Shown one piece after another: positions 8,738 through 15,973 of a DNA stretch of 64,000 bases. How positions within the stretch are numbered: the stretch's first letter is position 1; each line of letters starts with the position of its first letter. The notes beneath the pieces are model-generated. The model did no database searches. It was not told where the DNA came from and saw only the letters and a program-made list of their open reading frames with translations. The translations under genes were made by a program, and so were the position numbers. The stretch is from Leifsonia shinshuensis (lineage in GTDB: Bacteria > Actinomycetota > Actinomycetes > Actinomycetales > Microbacteriaceae): the NCBI RefSeq assembly GCF_031456835.1, contig NZ_JAVDVK010000001.1:1612001-1676000 (forward strand). Reading direction: 5' to 3'.

Positions 8738-8753
8738 AACTAAACGTTTAGTT
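8738..8753. promoter_or_regulatory. TetR operator in divergent promoter region
   Basis: AACTAAACGTTTAGTT is a perfect 16-bp palindrome. TATACT (8755-8760) for the rightward gene and TATATT (complement of 8733-8738) for the leftward gene flank it, so one bound dimer would cover both promoters. Confidence 0.75.
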
Positions 8754-8799
8754 GTATACTAGACCACGTCGGAGCAAAAGGAAAGCGGGAGGCGCGACC

Positions 8800-9378
8800 A
8801 TGGCCAGACGGTACGACCGGGACGAGAGCATCCGCCTGCTCCTGGAGGCGAGCGCTGAGGAGTTCGCGCGCCACGGCGTCGGCGGCGCGCGGGTCGACCG
8901 GATCGCCGATCGGGCCGAGGTCAACAAGGCGTCGATCTACTCGTACATCGGCAACAAGGACGACCTGTTCGAGGCGACCCTGCAATCCAAACTCGGTGAA
9001 CTCGCCAAGACGGTCGCCATCCAGTCCGACGATCTCGCCGCGTACGCCGGCGACCTGTTCGACTTCCTCACCGCGGACCCGTCCGTCGCCTGGCTCTTCG
9101 AGCAGGAGGGGCTGCACTACGGCGCGGACGACGTCCCCGCGCTCAAGGAACGCTCCGACTACTTCCAGTCACGCGTCGCCGCAGTGCGCGCCGCACTCGG
9201 TGACGACACCAACCGCGATGCCGAGGCGATCTTCTTCTCCATCATCTCGATGGCGTACTGGTTCGTGGCGGCGCCGCAGCTGGTCCGGATGGTGTTCGGC
9301 GACGTCTCCGACGAGGAAGCCAAGCGCCGCTACCGCGCCCACGTCGTGGCGACGGCGAAGGCCATGGTCACGCGCTGA
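8800..9378 (+). CDS. TetR/AcrR family transcriptional regulator
   Basis: A 192-residue repressor. The N-terminal helix-turn-helix (about 10-56) reads LLLEASAEEFARHGVGGARVDRIADRAEVNKASIYSYIGNKDDLF, the usual TetR pattern. The C-terminal ligand domain is divergent and gives no ligand clue. The ATG at 8800 follows a GGGAGG ribosome site (8787-8792). The in-frame extension to 8752 would run through the operator and -10 box and is rejected. It probably represses itself and the 98-residue gene. Confidence 0.9.
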   Translation: MARRYDRDESIRLLLEASAEEFARHGVGGARVDRIADRAEVNKASIYSYIGNKDDLFEATLQSKLGELAKTVAIQSDDLAAYAGDLFDFLTADPSVAWLFEQEGLHYGADDVPALKERSDYFQSRVAAVRAALGDDTNRDAEAIFFSIISMAYWFVAAPQLVRMVFGDVSDEEAKRRYRAHVVATAKAMVTR

Positions 9379-9402
9379 CGCTCCCCCGGCCAGACGAGAC
9401 CG

Positions 9403-9636
9403 TCAGGGGCTGACGCGGACGCTGCGCCCCTCGAACGTGACGACATCCCCGATCTGCAGCTGCCGTCCGCGCCGGCGGTCGACCTCGCCGTTGACGGTGA
9501 CGTAGCCGTCGATGATGGCCTCTTTCACGTTCCCCCCGGAGTCGAGGAGCCCCGCGAACTTGACGAACTGGCCGAGGCGGATGCCGTCACTGCCGATGGG
9601 GACGTCTTCGATCGGAGCGGATGCGGCCATATCCAC
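9403..9636 (-). CDS. S4-domain RNA-binding protein (YaaA/RlbA-like)
   Basis: A 77-residue protein consisting of one S4 domain: IRLGQFVKFAGLLDSGGNVKEAIIDGYVTVNGEVDRRRGRQLQIGDVVTF. The family includes small stand-alone S4 proteins associated with ribosome or RNA metabolism. The start at 9636 is 48 bases from the start of the divergent arfB gene, and both proteins probably act on ribosomes. Confidence 0.88.
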   Translation of the reverse strand: MDMAASAPIEDVPIGSDGIRLGQFVKFAGLLDSGGNVKEAIIDGYVTVNGEVDRRRGRQLQIGDVVTFEGRSVRVSP

Positions 9637-9683
9637 AGGCTAACCGACGAGGCGCTGCCGACGCGCAAGAGGATGATGGAGGC

Positions 9684-10121
9684 ATGCCCACCGCCCACCG
9701 TCCCGGCCTCCAGGTCGACGCCGGACTCACCATCCCCGAGTCCGAGCTGTCGTGGCGGTTCTCGCGGTCGTCCGGTCCCGGCGGGCAGGGTGTGAACACC
9801 GCCGACTCACGGGTGGAGCTCGTGTGGGAGGTGGCCGCATCCACTGTTCTCTCGCCCGCGCAGCGCGAGCGCATCCTCGATCGCCTGAGCGGCCGCATCG
9901 TCGACGGGAAGCTGACCATCGCGGCGTCCGAGCACCGCGCGCAACTGCGCAACCGGGATGCCGCGCGCGAGCGACTGGCAGGCCTCGTGGCCGACGCCCT
10001 CCGCCCGCCGGCGCCACCGCGCAGACCGACGAAGCCGAGCCGCGGCGCGAAGGAGCGGCGTCTGGATGCGAAGAAGCGCCGCACCGACATCAAGCGGCTG
10101 CGACGCCCTCCCCACGACTGA
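9684..10121 (+). CDS. arfB: Alternative ribosome-rescue factor ArfB (YaeJ-like peptidyl-tRNA hydrolase)
   Basis: A 145-residue protein with the release-factor catalytic motif SSGPGGQGVN (GGQ at 33-35) and a basic C-terminal tail (KERRLDAKKRRTDIKRLRR) that in ArfB inserts in the empty mRNA channel. It lacks the codon-recognition domains of RF1/RF2. ATG at 9684 has the ribosome site GGAGG close by and gives the family length; the longer frame from 9621 overlaps the S4 gene. Confidence 0.9.
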   Translation: MPTAHRPGLQVDAGLTIPESELSWRFSRSSGPGGQGVNTADSRVELVWEVAASTVLSPAQRERILDRLSGRIVDGKLTIAASEHRAQLRNRDAARERLAGLVADALRPPAPPRRPTKPSRGAKERRLDAKKRRTDIKRLRRPPHD

Positions 10122-10181
10122 GTCGGCAGCGGTCTGAAGCGGAGCACACACGGATCGCGCGTTCGGACGTAGCCTCACTCC

Positions 10182-10388
10182 GTGAGAACCATGTGGTTGC
10201 TGGTCGTCGTCGGGATCGTGCTCGTCCTCATCGGACTGTTGTGGACGCTCCAGGGGCTGAACGTGCTCGGCGGGTCCGTCATGAGCGGTTCCCCGGTGTG
10301 GGGCACGATCGGCCCCATCGTGCTCATCGTGGGCGTGGTGCTGATCATCGTCGCGCTGGTGCGCCGCCGCCGGCGCTCGGGCGCCTGA
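10182..10388 (+). CDS. Small two-helix membrane protein
   Basis: A 68-residue protein with membrane segments at about 5-23 and 44-61, then a run of arginines (RRRRR) that should lie in the cytosol. This is a common actinobacterial small integral membrane protein with no known function. GTG at 10182 is 6 bases after TAGCCT (10170-10175), supporting a leaderless start. Confidence 0.75.
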   Translation: MRTMWLLVVVGIVLVLIGLLWTLQGLNVLGGSVMSGSPVWGTIGPIVLIVGVVLIIVALVRRRRRSGA

Positions 10389-10433
10389 CGACCGCAATGG
10401 TCGACGGCGCGCCGGCGCCCGACGACGGACGTC

Positions 10434-10598
10434 TCAGACGCGCCGGCTGCCGGTGAGCAGTCGCACGAGCCAGACGATCACGGCCAGCACGAGCAGGACG
10501 ATCCCGACCCAGAGCAGGAAGTTCAGGGACGAGACGAAGCCTCCCGTGAGCAGGAGGATGATGGCGATCACGGCAATGACGATCAGGAGGATGTTCAT
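10434..10598 (-). CDS. Small membrane protein
   Basis: A 54-residue protein, almost entirely two hydrophobic helices, ending in the basic tail RLLTGSRRV. ATG at 10598 follows AAAGGG at a normal ribosome-site distance. A longer reading from 10727 would start inside the divergent response-regulator gene and is not supported. The function is unknown. It shares the palindromic divergent promoter region with the regulator. Confidence 0.7.
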   Translation of the reverse strand: MNILLIVIAVIAIILLLTGGFVSSLNFLLWVGIVLLVLAVIVWLVRLLTGSRRV

Positions 10599-10663
10599 CA
10601 GGGGACCCTTTCTGGTAGTTGGGCTGATGGTCCCAGGCAACCACCGGCGCGGGAGGGTCGCCT

Positions 10664-10677
10664 CACCCCTAGGGGTG
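10664..10677. promoter_or_regulatory. Palindromic operator candidate CACCCCTAGGGGTG
   Basis: A perfect 14-bp palindrome immediately before the TAATCT -10 box (10678-10683) of the response regulator, and within the divergent promoter region of the 54-residue membrane protein. The spacing suggests autoregulation. Confidence 0.55.
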
Positions 10678-10689
10678 TAATCTCGCGCC

Positions 10690-11370
10690 ATGTCGGCACC
10701 GGCCACAACAACGAAGAAGCCGTTCACGATCGCGCTCGTGGACGACTACGACGTCGTGCTCTTGGGCCTTGCGCACATGTTCGACGCCTACAGCGACACC
10801 CTGGAGGTCGTCGAGATCGACGCGAACGCCCCGCTGAGCGAGTCGATCGACGTGGTGCTCTACGACGCCTTCGCCCAGCCCGAGTCCGGCCACGCGCAGA
10901 TCGGCGAGCTCGTGAAGAACCCGCGCGCCCGCCACGTCGTCGTGTACACGTGGAACTTCCATCCCGAACTCATCGAGAGCGCTCGCGCGCAGGGCGTCCA
11001 CGGCTACCTGTCGAAGACGCTCTCCGCCCCGGAGCTGGTCGCAGCTCTGGAGGCTGTGAATGCCGGCGAGATCGTGCTGAGCGAACCGCCGCCGCGCGCC
11101 CGCAGCGCCGAGGAGCTCGATTGGCCGGGCAAGCAAGAGGGGATCACGGACCGCGAGTCCGAGATCCTGGCCCTGATCACGCAAGGCAAGAGCAATGCGG
11201 CGGTCGCCGAGCTCACCTACCTCAGCCCCAACACGGTCAAGTCGCACATCCGCAGCGTCTACCGCAAAATCGGCGCCGACAGCCGGACGCAGGCGGTGCT
11301 GTGGGGCGTGGAGCACGGGTTCACGCCGGACCACCGGCGGATCGAGCGGTGGGTGACCGAGGGGCGCTGA
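10690..11370 (+). CDS. LuxR/NarL-type response regulator (orphan)
   Basis: A 226-residue protein with a receiver domain (about 12-130): acidic pair Asp18-Asp19, phosphoacceptor candidate Asp59 in VVLYDAF, and the lysine in GYLSKTL. It also has a C-terminal LuxR helix-turn-helix (ITDRESEILALITQGKSNAAVAELTYLSPNTVKSHIRSVYRKIG). No sensor kinase is adjacent. ATG lies 6 bases after TAATCT, a leaderless arrangement. Confidence 0.88.
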   Translation: MSAPATTTKKPFTIALVDDYDVVLLGLAHMFDAYSDTLEVVEIDANAPLSESIDVVLYDAFAQPESGHAQIGELVKNPRARHVVVYTWNFHPELIESARAQGVHGYLSKTLSAPELVAALEAVNAGEIVLSEPPPRARSAEELDWPGKQEGITDRESEILALITQGKSNAAVAELTYLSPNTVKSHIRSVYRKIGADSRTQAVLWGVEHGFTPDHRRIERWVTEGR

Positions 11371-11389
11371 GCCGGCAGCGATTCGGGCC

Positions 11390-11884
11390 CTAGGACGCCA
11401 CGTACTCCAGCCCGACCGCCGACTCCAGCGTCGCGTTCGCCGCATGCAGCGGCACGCTCCACGTCTGGTCCCCCACCACACCATCCACGGTGATGAGCGC
11501 CCAGCCCTGGAACGCCTCCACCGCTTCCCGCGTGCGCGGCCCGAAGATCCCGTCGATCGGCCCGGGCGTGACCCCGCCCCACTGGTCGGCACCGTTGGTC
11601 AGCACCGTCTGCAGGCTCGACACGACGGGCCCGTGGGTGCCTTCGTGCAGCAACGGCATGGGCCCCCCATCGGGCAGCGCCGCCCAGGTCAGCGGCCCGA
11701 CGATCCCGTCGGGCACCAGGCCGGCCCCCTGCTGGAACTCGACGACCGCCGCGTGCGTCGCCGGCCCGAAGATCCCATCCACGACGACGCTCAGGTTGGG
11801 CGTCCGGCGCAGCGCGCGCTGCACGCGCCTGACGGTGGTGCCGGTGTCCCCCTGCTGCACCGTCGGCTGTCCTGGATTCGACAT
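11390..11884 (-). CDS. Peptidoglycan-binding domain protein (two PG_binding_1 repeats)
   Basis: A 164-residue protein built from two peptidoglycan-binding repeats (about 12-75 and 88-155), each with the pattern V-x-x-x-Q-x-x-L ... VDGIFGPATHAAVVEFQ ... DGIVGPLTW. No signal peptide or catalytic domain is visible, so export or a non-wall role is uncertain. It is the last chromosomal gene before the island. Confidence 0.85.
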   Translation of the reverse strand: MSNPGQPTVQQGDTGTTVRRVQRALRRTPNLSVVVDGIFGPATHAAVVEFQQGAGLVPDGIVGPLTWAALPDGGPMPLLHEGTHGPVVSSLQTVLTNGADQWGGVTPGPIDGIFGPRTREAVEAFQGWALITVDGVVGDQTWSVPLHAANATLESAVGLEYVAS

Positions 11885-12063
11885 GATCGCGTCCCTTCCC
11901 GACCAGCGCAGCCCCGGAAAGTCCGGGCGAAGTGTCGGTGCACCGGCGTTCTAGGGGCAGTGTCGCAGACGGGGTCGGGTGCGGCAATGACTCCAGGCAG
12001 TGCGGGAAGTCGCGCTGCAGCGAGCGGGCGGCGGGATGCTGCAATGCGGGAGCGGAGAGGCCA

Positions 12064-12078
12064 CTGCAGGGACTCGAA
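12064..12078. other. attL-like island end
   Basis: CTGCAGGGACTCGAA differs by one base from CTGGAGGGACTCGAA (28852-28866), the 3' part of tRNA-Arg(CCT). The pair is in direct orientation and brackets the integrase, restriction and defence genes, as expected for attachment-site halves left by site-specific integration into a tRNA gene. Confidence 0.7.
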
Positions 12079-12217
12079 AACTGCGGCCACCCTTTAAGCG
12101 CCGTCGCGTGATGCGTAAATCCGCGAAATTCCGCGCTTTTTGACCTCCCAGCGATGACTGCGATCACCTAGGAACTCACTCGATTGTGGGCAAATTGTGG
12201 GCAAATTTGGCCATAGG
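12079..12217. other. Left island end, non-coding
   Basis: No gene is seen. It holds the 11-bp direct repeat ATTGTGGGCAA in tandem (12183-12204), described separately as a possible integrase arm site. Confidence 0.5.
12183..12206. repeat. Tandem 11-bp repeat, candidate integrase arm site (left)
   Basis: ATTGTGGGCAA is repeated twice in tandem. The same ATTGTGGGCAAAT, preceded by a degenerate copy at the same 11-base spacing, occurs at 28759-28780 inside the other island end, in the same orientation. Paired direct repeats on both sides of the core are typical of arm-type sites of tyrosine integrases. Confidence 0.6.
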
Positions 12218-12237
12218 TCAAATCTGAAATCCTGTGA

Positions 12238-12338
12238 TGTCTCAAGTCATCGGTGACAGTTCTGCCTCAGGACATCGGTGACAGTTCATGTCTCAGGACA
12301 TCGGTAACAGTTCATGTCTCAGGACATCGGTGACAGTT
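12238..12338. repeat. Tandem copies of the IS terminal repeat
   Basis: Four copies of TGTCTCAGGACATCGGTGACAGTT-type sequence start at about 12238, 12263, 12289 and 12315 (25-26-base spacing). Two or three degenerate copies lie at the right end (13959-14028). They are probably multiple transposase-binding sites. Confidence 0.8.
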
Positions 12339-13560
12339 AGCGGATTGTGCGTGGGCCACGGGGTCCGCGGGGGTTGCCGCTGCCGACGTACTTGGTCCCC
12401 GGCTCAGGCCAAACGTATTCGGCCAACAGGGTGCCGTGGGCGTCGAAGATCAGGAGCCGGTGGTCTTCCTCGAGCCGATAGGCGATCTGGCCGGCGAGGG
12501 TGCGGCTGACTTGGAACTTGGTGCCGCGAGCATAGACGGTGCCGTTGGCCTGGATCCGCGTCTCCCACGGGCCCTCCTTCTCCCCGATCGGCGCCGCCGG
12601 TTGAGCAGGCGGACGAGGAGGTTCGACCACCGGTGTCGCCGCCCACGCCAGCGCCGGAGTCACCCGACCAGGCAATCCTTGGTGCGGGCGTTCCCTGTTA
12701 TAGATCAGATCGAATGTGTCGACTTGGGCCTGGAGCTGCTCGAGCGTCTCAGCTAACGGTTGCTTGTCCAGCCATCGGAACAGCGTTTGATGGAAGCGCT
12801 CGTTTTTGCCCTGCGTGGTCGGCTTATAGGGTTTCCCGGTGATCGGCTCGACCCCGAGCGATCGCAGATAGGCGACCAGCTGCCCCAGGATCCCCCGCCG
12901 GGATGGGTTCAACGCCAACCCGTTGTCGGAGAGCAGCCGTCGCGGAACACCGTGAGCTGCGATGCCTTTGCTGACCACGGCGATCGCGCCCTCGGAGGTC
13001 TCGCCCCAGGAGATATGGGAGGCGATGGCGAGCCGGGAGTGGTCGTCGATGAGCTGGAAGATCACGCATTTGCGGCCTCCGGTGAGCACGTATTCGGTTG
13101 CGTCCAGCTGCCAGCACGCGTTTGGCGCCGGATAGACGAACCGTCGGAACGCCGCCCGCGGCTTCTTCCTCGGCTCCAGCCGGGCAACACCCGCATCGCG
13201 GAAGATCCGCGCCAGCGACGAGACCGCCGGCACTGGGTCCATCCCCAGCGCCCGCATCTTCTCGTGAACACTAATCGGACCGTGATCCAGCCCGGAGGCC
13301 TCCAACGCCGCGCGGACGGCGACTGCCCGAGCCTTCACCTCATCTGACAGTCTGTTCGGGCTCGCCGCCGGTCGACGAGTCCGCGGCTCAAGGGCGGCAG
13401 CCTGCCCCTCCAGCAGCGCTCTCTTCCGGATCGCATAGAACGTTTTCCGCGCGATCCCGTGTTCCATACAAAACGTCGTCACCGCTCCCCGCGGCGCATC
13501 ATCAGGCCACTGGACAATCGCGAGACGGACACGAGGATCAACCGGATCAACAGCGCTCAT
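12337..13560 (-). CDS. IS481 family transposase
   Basis: A 407-residue transposase. The N-terminal helix-turn-helix region (about 20-130) is followed by an rve integrase core with the DDE triad Asp153 (WQLDATEY), Asp212 (LLSDNG) and Glu254 (QGKNERFHQTL). A C-terminal Mu-type domain carries GTKFQVSRTLAGQIAYR. The frame is intact, and with good inverted repeats the element may still be mobile. The TAA stop lies inside the innermost terminal repeat copy. Confidence 0.93.
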   Translation of the reverse strand: MSAVDPVDPRVRLAIVQWPDDAPRGAVTTFCMEHGIARKTFYAIRKRALLEGQAAALEPRTRRPAASPNRLSDEVKARAVAVRAALEASGLDHGPISVHEKMRALGMDPVPAVSSLARIFRDAGVARLEPRKKPRAAFRRFVYPAPNACWQLDATEYVLTGGRKCVIFQLIDDHSRLAIASHISWGETSEGAIAVVSKGIAAHGVPRRLLSDNGLALNPSRRGILGQLVAYLRSLGVEPITGKPYKPTTQGKNERFHQTLFRWLDKQPLAETLEQLQAQVDTFDLIYNRERPHQGLPGRVTPALAWAATPVVEPPRPPAQPAAPIGEKEGPWETRIQANGTVYARGTKFQVSRTLAGQIAYRLEEDHRLLIFDAHGTLLAEYVWPEPGTKYVGSGNPRGPRGPRTIR

Positions 13561-13597
13561 CCCTCAAAGATCGAGGGCAACCGCGACTAACGAGAGA

Positions 13598-13905
13598 TCA
13601 TGCCTTGGTCTTCGCCGGCCAGTTAAACTCGACCGTCTCATAGATAAGTTTGCCGGGGAGATTGCGATGGCACCTTCGGCACTCCAGGAATCCGTCATCG
13701 AAAGCGAGAAGCTCGCCATCCGCCGGACAATGCCACTCGCTTCCGCGGCCAAGGCTCGAGGCAGCCGGCTTCTCAGGAGGGCTCGCAACAAACCGCTCGA
13801 GCTCGCCCGAAGATGTGGCGACACCCCCACGCCCTCCCGAGTGCAGGTCAGCCAACCCTCCACCTCGGACATCAGCGACCCACATCGCGGGCAGAACACA
13901 TCCAT
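13598..13905 (-). pseudogene. Zinc-ribbon protein carried by the IS, frameshifted
   Basis: The N-terminal part (from ATG 13905: CPRCGSLMSEVEGWLTC) is in one frame. The rest (SGELERFV, then WHCPADGELLAFDDGFLECRRCHRNLP, ending at 13598) is in another. Together they give the two zinc-ribbon halves of a common small actinobacterial protein. The crossover falls near the C-run around 13825. It is either a true frameshift or a sequence error; the function is unknown. Confidence 0.55.
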
Positions 13906-14143
13906 GCCCCGACCCTAAAGCACACCATCACAGGACCGATGGCGTCGGCGCGCAGAACTGTCACCACCAAGACAGCTCAAACAGTCACCGATCTATTGAG
14001 ACAGAACTGTCACCGATGTCTTGAGACATGACATCAAATCTGAAATCCAACCTTCCGGTCAACGTCGCTAGACGCGGTGAGCACATCGGGACGAAGATAG
14101 CGCGAAACCCCAGTACGAGAGTCTGCAAAGTTTGCACGACCAT

Positions 14144-14620
14144 TTACGGTCTTTGGACGCCCGCTGGCCAAACCACGACCACCCTCTTGCCAGCAGCCCG
14201 GGCGAATGCGACGGCGTCTGCGGTGCCTCCCTTACCTCTCGCTGGTTCTCCATCCCAAACCGCGAACATGATGTCACAGTGGGCGGCGATCCTTTTGCCA
14301 GCTGCCTCATAGGCCGCCTCGCTCGGCTCGTCGAAGTCAAGTCGCTCGATGCCTTCTGCCGCTGCTAGCAATCGGCGATAGTTCTTTAGCCCGGCATCAT
14401 CGAACGTTGTCTCGTAATTTCGGCTCGGGACTACTGCTCGCAATGCCCCGCCCAGTTGGAGAGTCAATTCTGCGAAAATCTGATCGGCGCCCTCAGCAAG
14501 GCTGGAATACCCCACAAGCGGCCTAGTTACGGCGCTCAGTTCCTGCTGAAGGTGCCGTTCAACATACGCGTGTACTGAGGCGCTCAGGCTTTGATGTCCG
14601 GTGAACCCGACCCTAGTCAT
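14144..14620 (-). CDS. SLOG (LSDAT/DprA-like) nucleotide-binding domain protein, third gene of TIR-caspase operon
   Basis: A 158-residue single-domain protein. TRVGFTGHQ opens a Rossmann-like fold, followed by YSSLAEGADQIFAELTLQLGG, VVPSRNYETTF, the acidic segment DFDEPSEAAYEAAGKRI and the signature FAVWDGEPARGKGGTADAVAFAR, ending VVVVWP. These are marks of the SLOG superfamily, whose members bind nucleotide-derived ligands (for example the ThsA SLOG domain). ATG at 14620 overlaps the caspase stop as ATGA, so the two are translationally coupled. Role inferred: sensor of, or carrier for, the TIR product. Confidence 0.75.
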   Translation of the reverse strand: MTRVGFTGHQSLSASVHAYVERHLQQELSAVTRPLVGYSSLAEGADQIFAELTLQLGGALRAVVPSRNYETTFDDAGLKNYRRLLAAAEGIERLDFDEPSEAAYEAAGKRIAAHCDIMFAVWDGEPARGKGGTADAVAFARAAGKRVVVVWPAGVQRP

Positions 14621-15576
14621 ATCCGCCCTGAGACCACGAGTTCGCGATAATGCTTGCCGAGCGCTGTCAGCCGGCACGACTTGCGATTCATGGCCGCATA
14701 GTACATGTGCTCCTCGCCGACCGGTTCTACGAGTCGACATGCCCTCAGCTTCTGCAAGCCCGAGAACACCGCCTCGTGTTCTTTGTCCTCTGGCTGCGCG
14801 TCAGGTTCGTACGAGGGGTCGAGAGGAAACTCATGATCGGCAGTTGGAAACCATGAATCGAGTTGCCTAAGGATGCCCAGGGGCACTCGCGGATCGCAGA
14901 TTCTAATGTCATGGAGCCGATCGATGTTCGCTTTGAAGGTTGGGCGCTGTTCCCACGCGCCAAAGGACTCCGATAAGTATGAGTAAAGTCCTGCGACGTT
15001 GACGTGGCCGAGGGTGTCGCAGGCTCCGGCTTGCAGACCAGCTTCAAGATAGGTGGAGAATTGGCCGCGCCCGTGTTCGGTCTCCATTGAGACCTGGTCG
15101 CTGCGACTGGCGGTCAGGATGGCTAGCCCGCTTCGCAGGTGGGCGAGATCTCTGTCCAGCGCAGCAATCGTCGCCGCGCCGCCGGAGAAACAGCAGTCGA
15201 GAACGACCGCAACCTCCTTCGCGCCGCTCGAGTTTATCCGCGTGAGGAGTTCGCCGAACGCAACCCCAGGTGTTGTCGGAGTTCCGTCGGTGGTCACCAG
15301 GGCAACATCACCGTTCACGGGGGCTCCGTGCCCCGCGAAGTAGAGAAGCGCAAAGTCTGGACTCGCCCTCAGCAACTCGTCAACACTCTCGAGAAGTTGA
15401 TCCCTTGTAATAGGGGCGGTGGCATCGCGAGACACGAGCAGGCGGCACTCCAGGTTGGGGCTGTCGTCCTCGTTCCTGGCAAGCAGTGGGTACAGCGCCT
15501 CGGCATCGTTGGCACACCCGCCGAGGTCGTTGAAATTCGTGTAATGATCGACACCGACGAGGAGCGCGCGCTTCAC
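14617..15576 (-). CDS. Caspase-family peptidase (metacaspase-like, peptidase C14), second gene of TIR-caspase operon
   Basis: A 319-residue protein. The caspase domain is at about 1-235: RALLVGVDHY, the catalytic His83 in LLYFAGHG and the catalytic Cys129 in VVLDCCFSGGA. The C-terminal part holds PLDPSYEP (about residues 255-262) and a compact winged-helix-like segment (EHEAVFSGLQKLRACRLVEP ... MYYAAM ... LTALGKHYRELV). No transmembrane segment is visible. Start chosen: GTG at 15576, exactly where the caspase fold begins and 7 bases after the TIR gene stop; the upstream reading runs antisense to nothing useful and lies within the TIR gene. The family cleaves proteins after basic residues; in bacteria caspases serve as defence effectors. 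Confidence 0.85.
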   Translation of the reverse strand: MKRALLVGVDHYTNFNDLGGCANDAEALYPLLARNEDDSPNLECRLLVSRDATAPITRDQLLESVDELLRASPDFALLYFAGHGAPVNGDVALVTTDGTPTTPGVAFGELLTRINSSGAKEVAVVLDCCFSGGAATIAALDRDLAHLRSGLAILTASRSDQVSMETEHGRGQFSTYLEAGLQAGACDTLGHVNVAGLYSYLSESFGAWEQRPTFKANIDRLHDIRICDPRVPLGILRQLDSWFPTADHEFPLDPSYEPDAQPEDKEHEAVFSGLQKLRACRLVEPVGEEHMYYAAMNRKSCRLTALGKHYRELVVSGRI

Positions 15577-15583
15577 AGCAGGC

Positions 15584-15958
15584 TCACAACCCGTCAATAA
15601 ATGCGGCGACGTTGTCCCAGGTCCAGTCTTTGCATGGAGCTGTGCCCATGGCAGCCGGCTTGACACGGTACCCGGTCTGAATCCAGATGCCGAGCACGGG
15701 CTTACCTTCTTCGACCGCGCATTGGATCTCCCAGAGCTGCCCAGTTGCCCTCGGAGTGTTGCCACTAATCAGAGCGATCACTCCATCCGAGCGACGAATC
15801 CGCGTGCGAACCTTCGACTTCCATTCGGAAGAATAGGGCTCCTTCACGGACATGTCCGTGAATTCGAAGGGGGTGCCCGGATGGACTCGTTGTCCGGTAA
15901 ACAGGTTTCGCGTGCTCTCATCTTCTTTCGCGAAAGCGATGAACACGATCTTCGACAT
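15584..15958 (-). CDS. TIR-like (DUF1863/ThsB-like) protein, first gene of TIR-caspase operon
   Basis: A 124-residue protein made of one TIR-like domain: KIVFIAFAKEDESTRNL, FTDMSVKEPYSSEWKSKVRTRIRRSDGVIALIS, then GQLWEIQCAVEEGKPVLGIWI. Glu77 in the LWEI motif is at the position of the catalytic Glu of NAD-cleaving TIRs. This matches the MTH538/ThsB family, whose members in Thoeris make cyclic-ADP-ribose-type signals. The family assignment is seen; enzyme activity is inferred. It is promoter-proximal, with caspase and SLOG genes following at 7 and -4 bases. Confidence 0.85.
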   Translation of the reverse strand: MSKIVFIAFAKEDESTRNLFTGQRVHPGTPFEFTDMSVKEPYSSEWKSKVRTRIRRSDGVIALISGNTPRATGQLWEIQCAVEEGKPVLGIWIQTGYRVKPAAMGTAPCKDWTWDNVAAFIDGL

Positions 15959-15973
15959 GGTTCCCCCTCTTGC

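Larger units (their letters stand above)
12233..14033 (-). mobile_element. IS481-family insertion sequence, 1801 bp
   Basis: Terminal inverted repeats of 32 bases start with TGT(G/C)ATGTCTCAAG and end with CATCGGTGACAGTTCTG; only two positions differ. The element is flanked directly by identical 15-bp copies of TCAAATCTGAAATCC (12218-12232 and 14034-14048), an unusually long target duplication that still falls in the range known for IS481. It carries one DDE transposase gene and a broken zinc-ribbon gene. Inside the ends the inverted-repeat sequence is reiterated in tandem. Confidence 0.9.

Noticed and set aside
8752-8799. Upstream extension of the TetR gene
   Set aside because: It would place the operator and -10 box inside the coding sequence; ATG 8800 has a good ribosome site.
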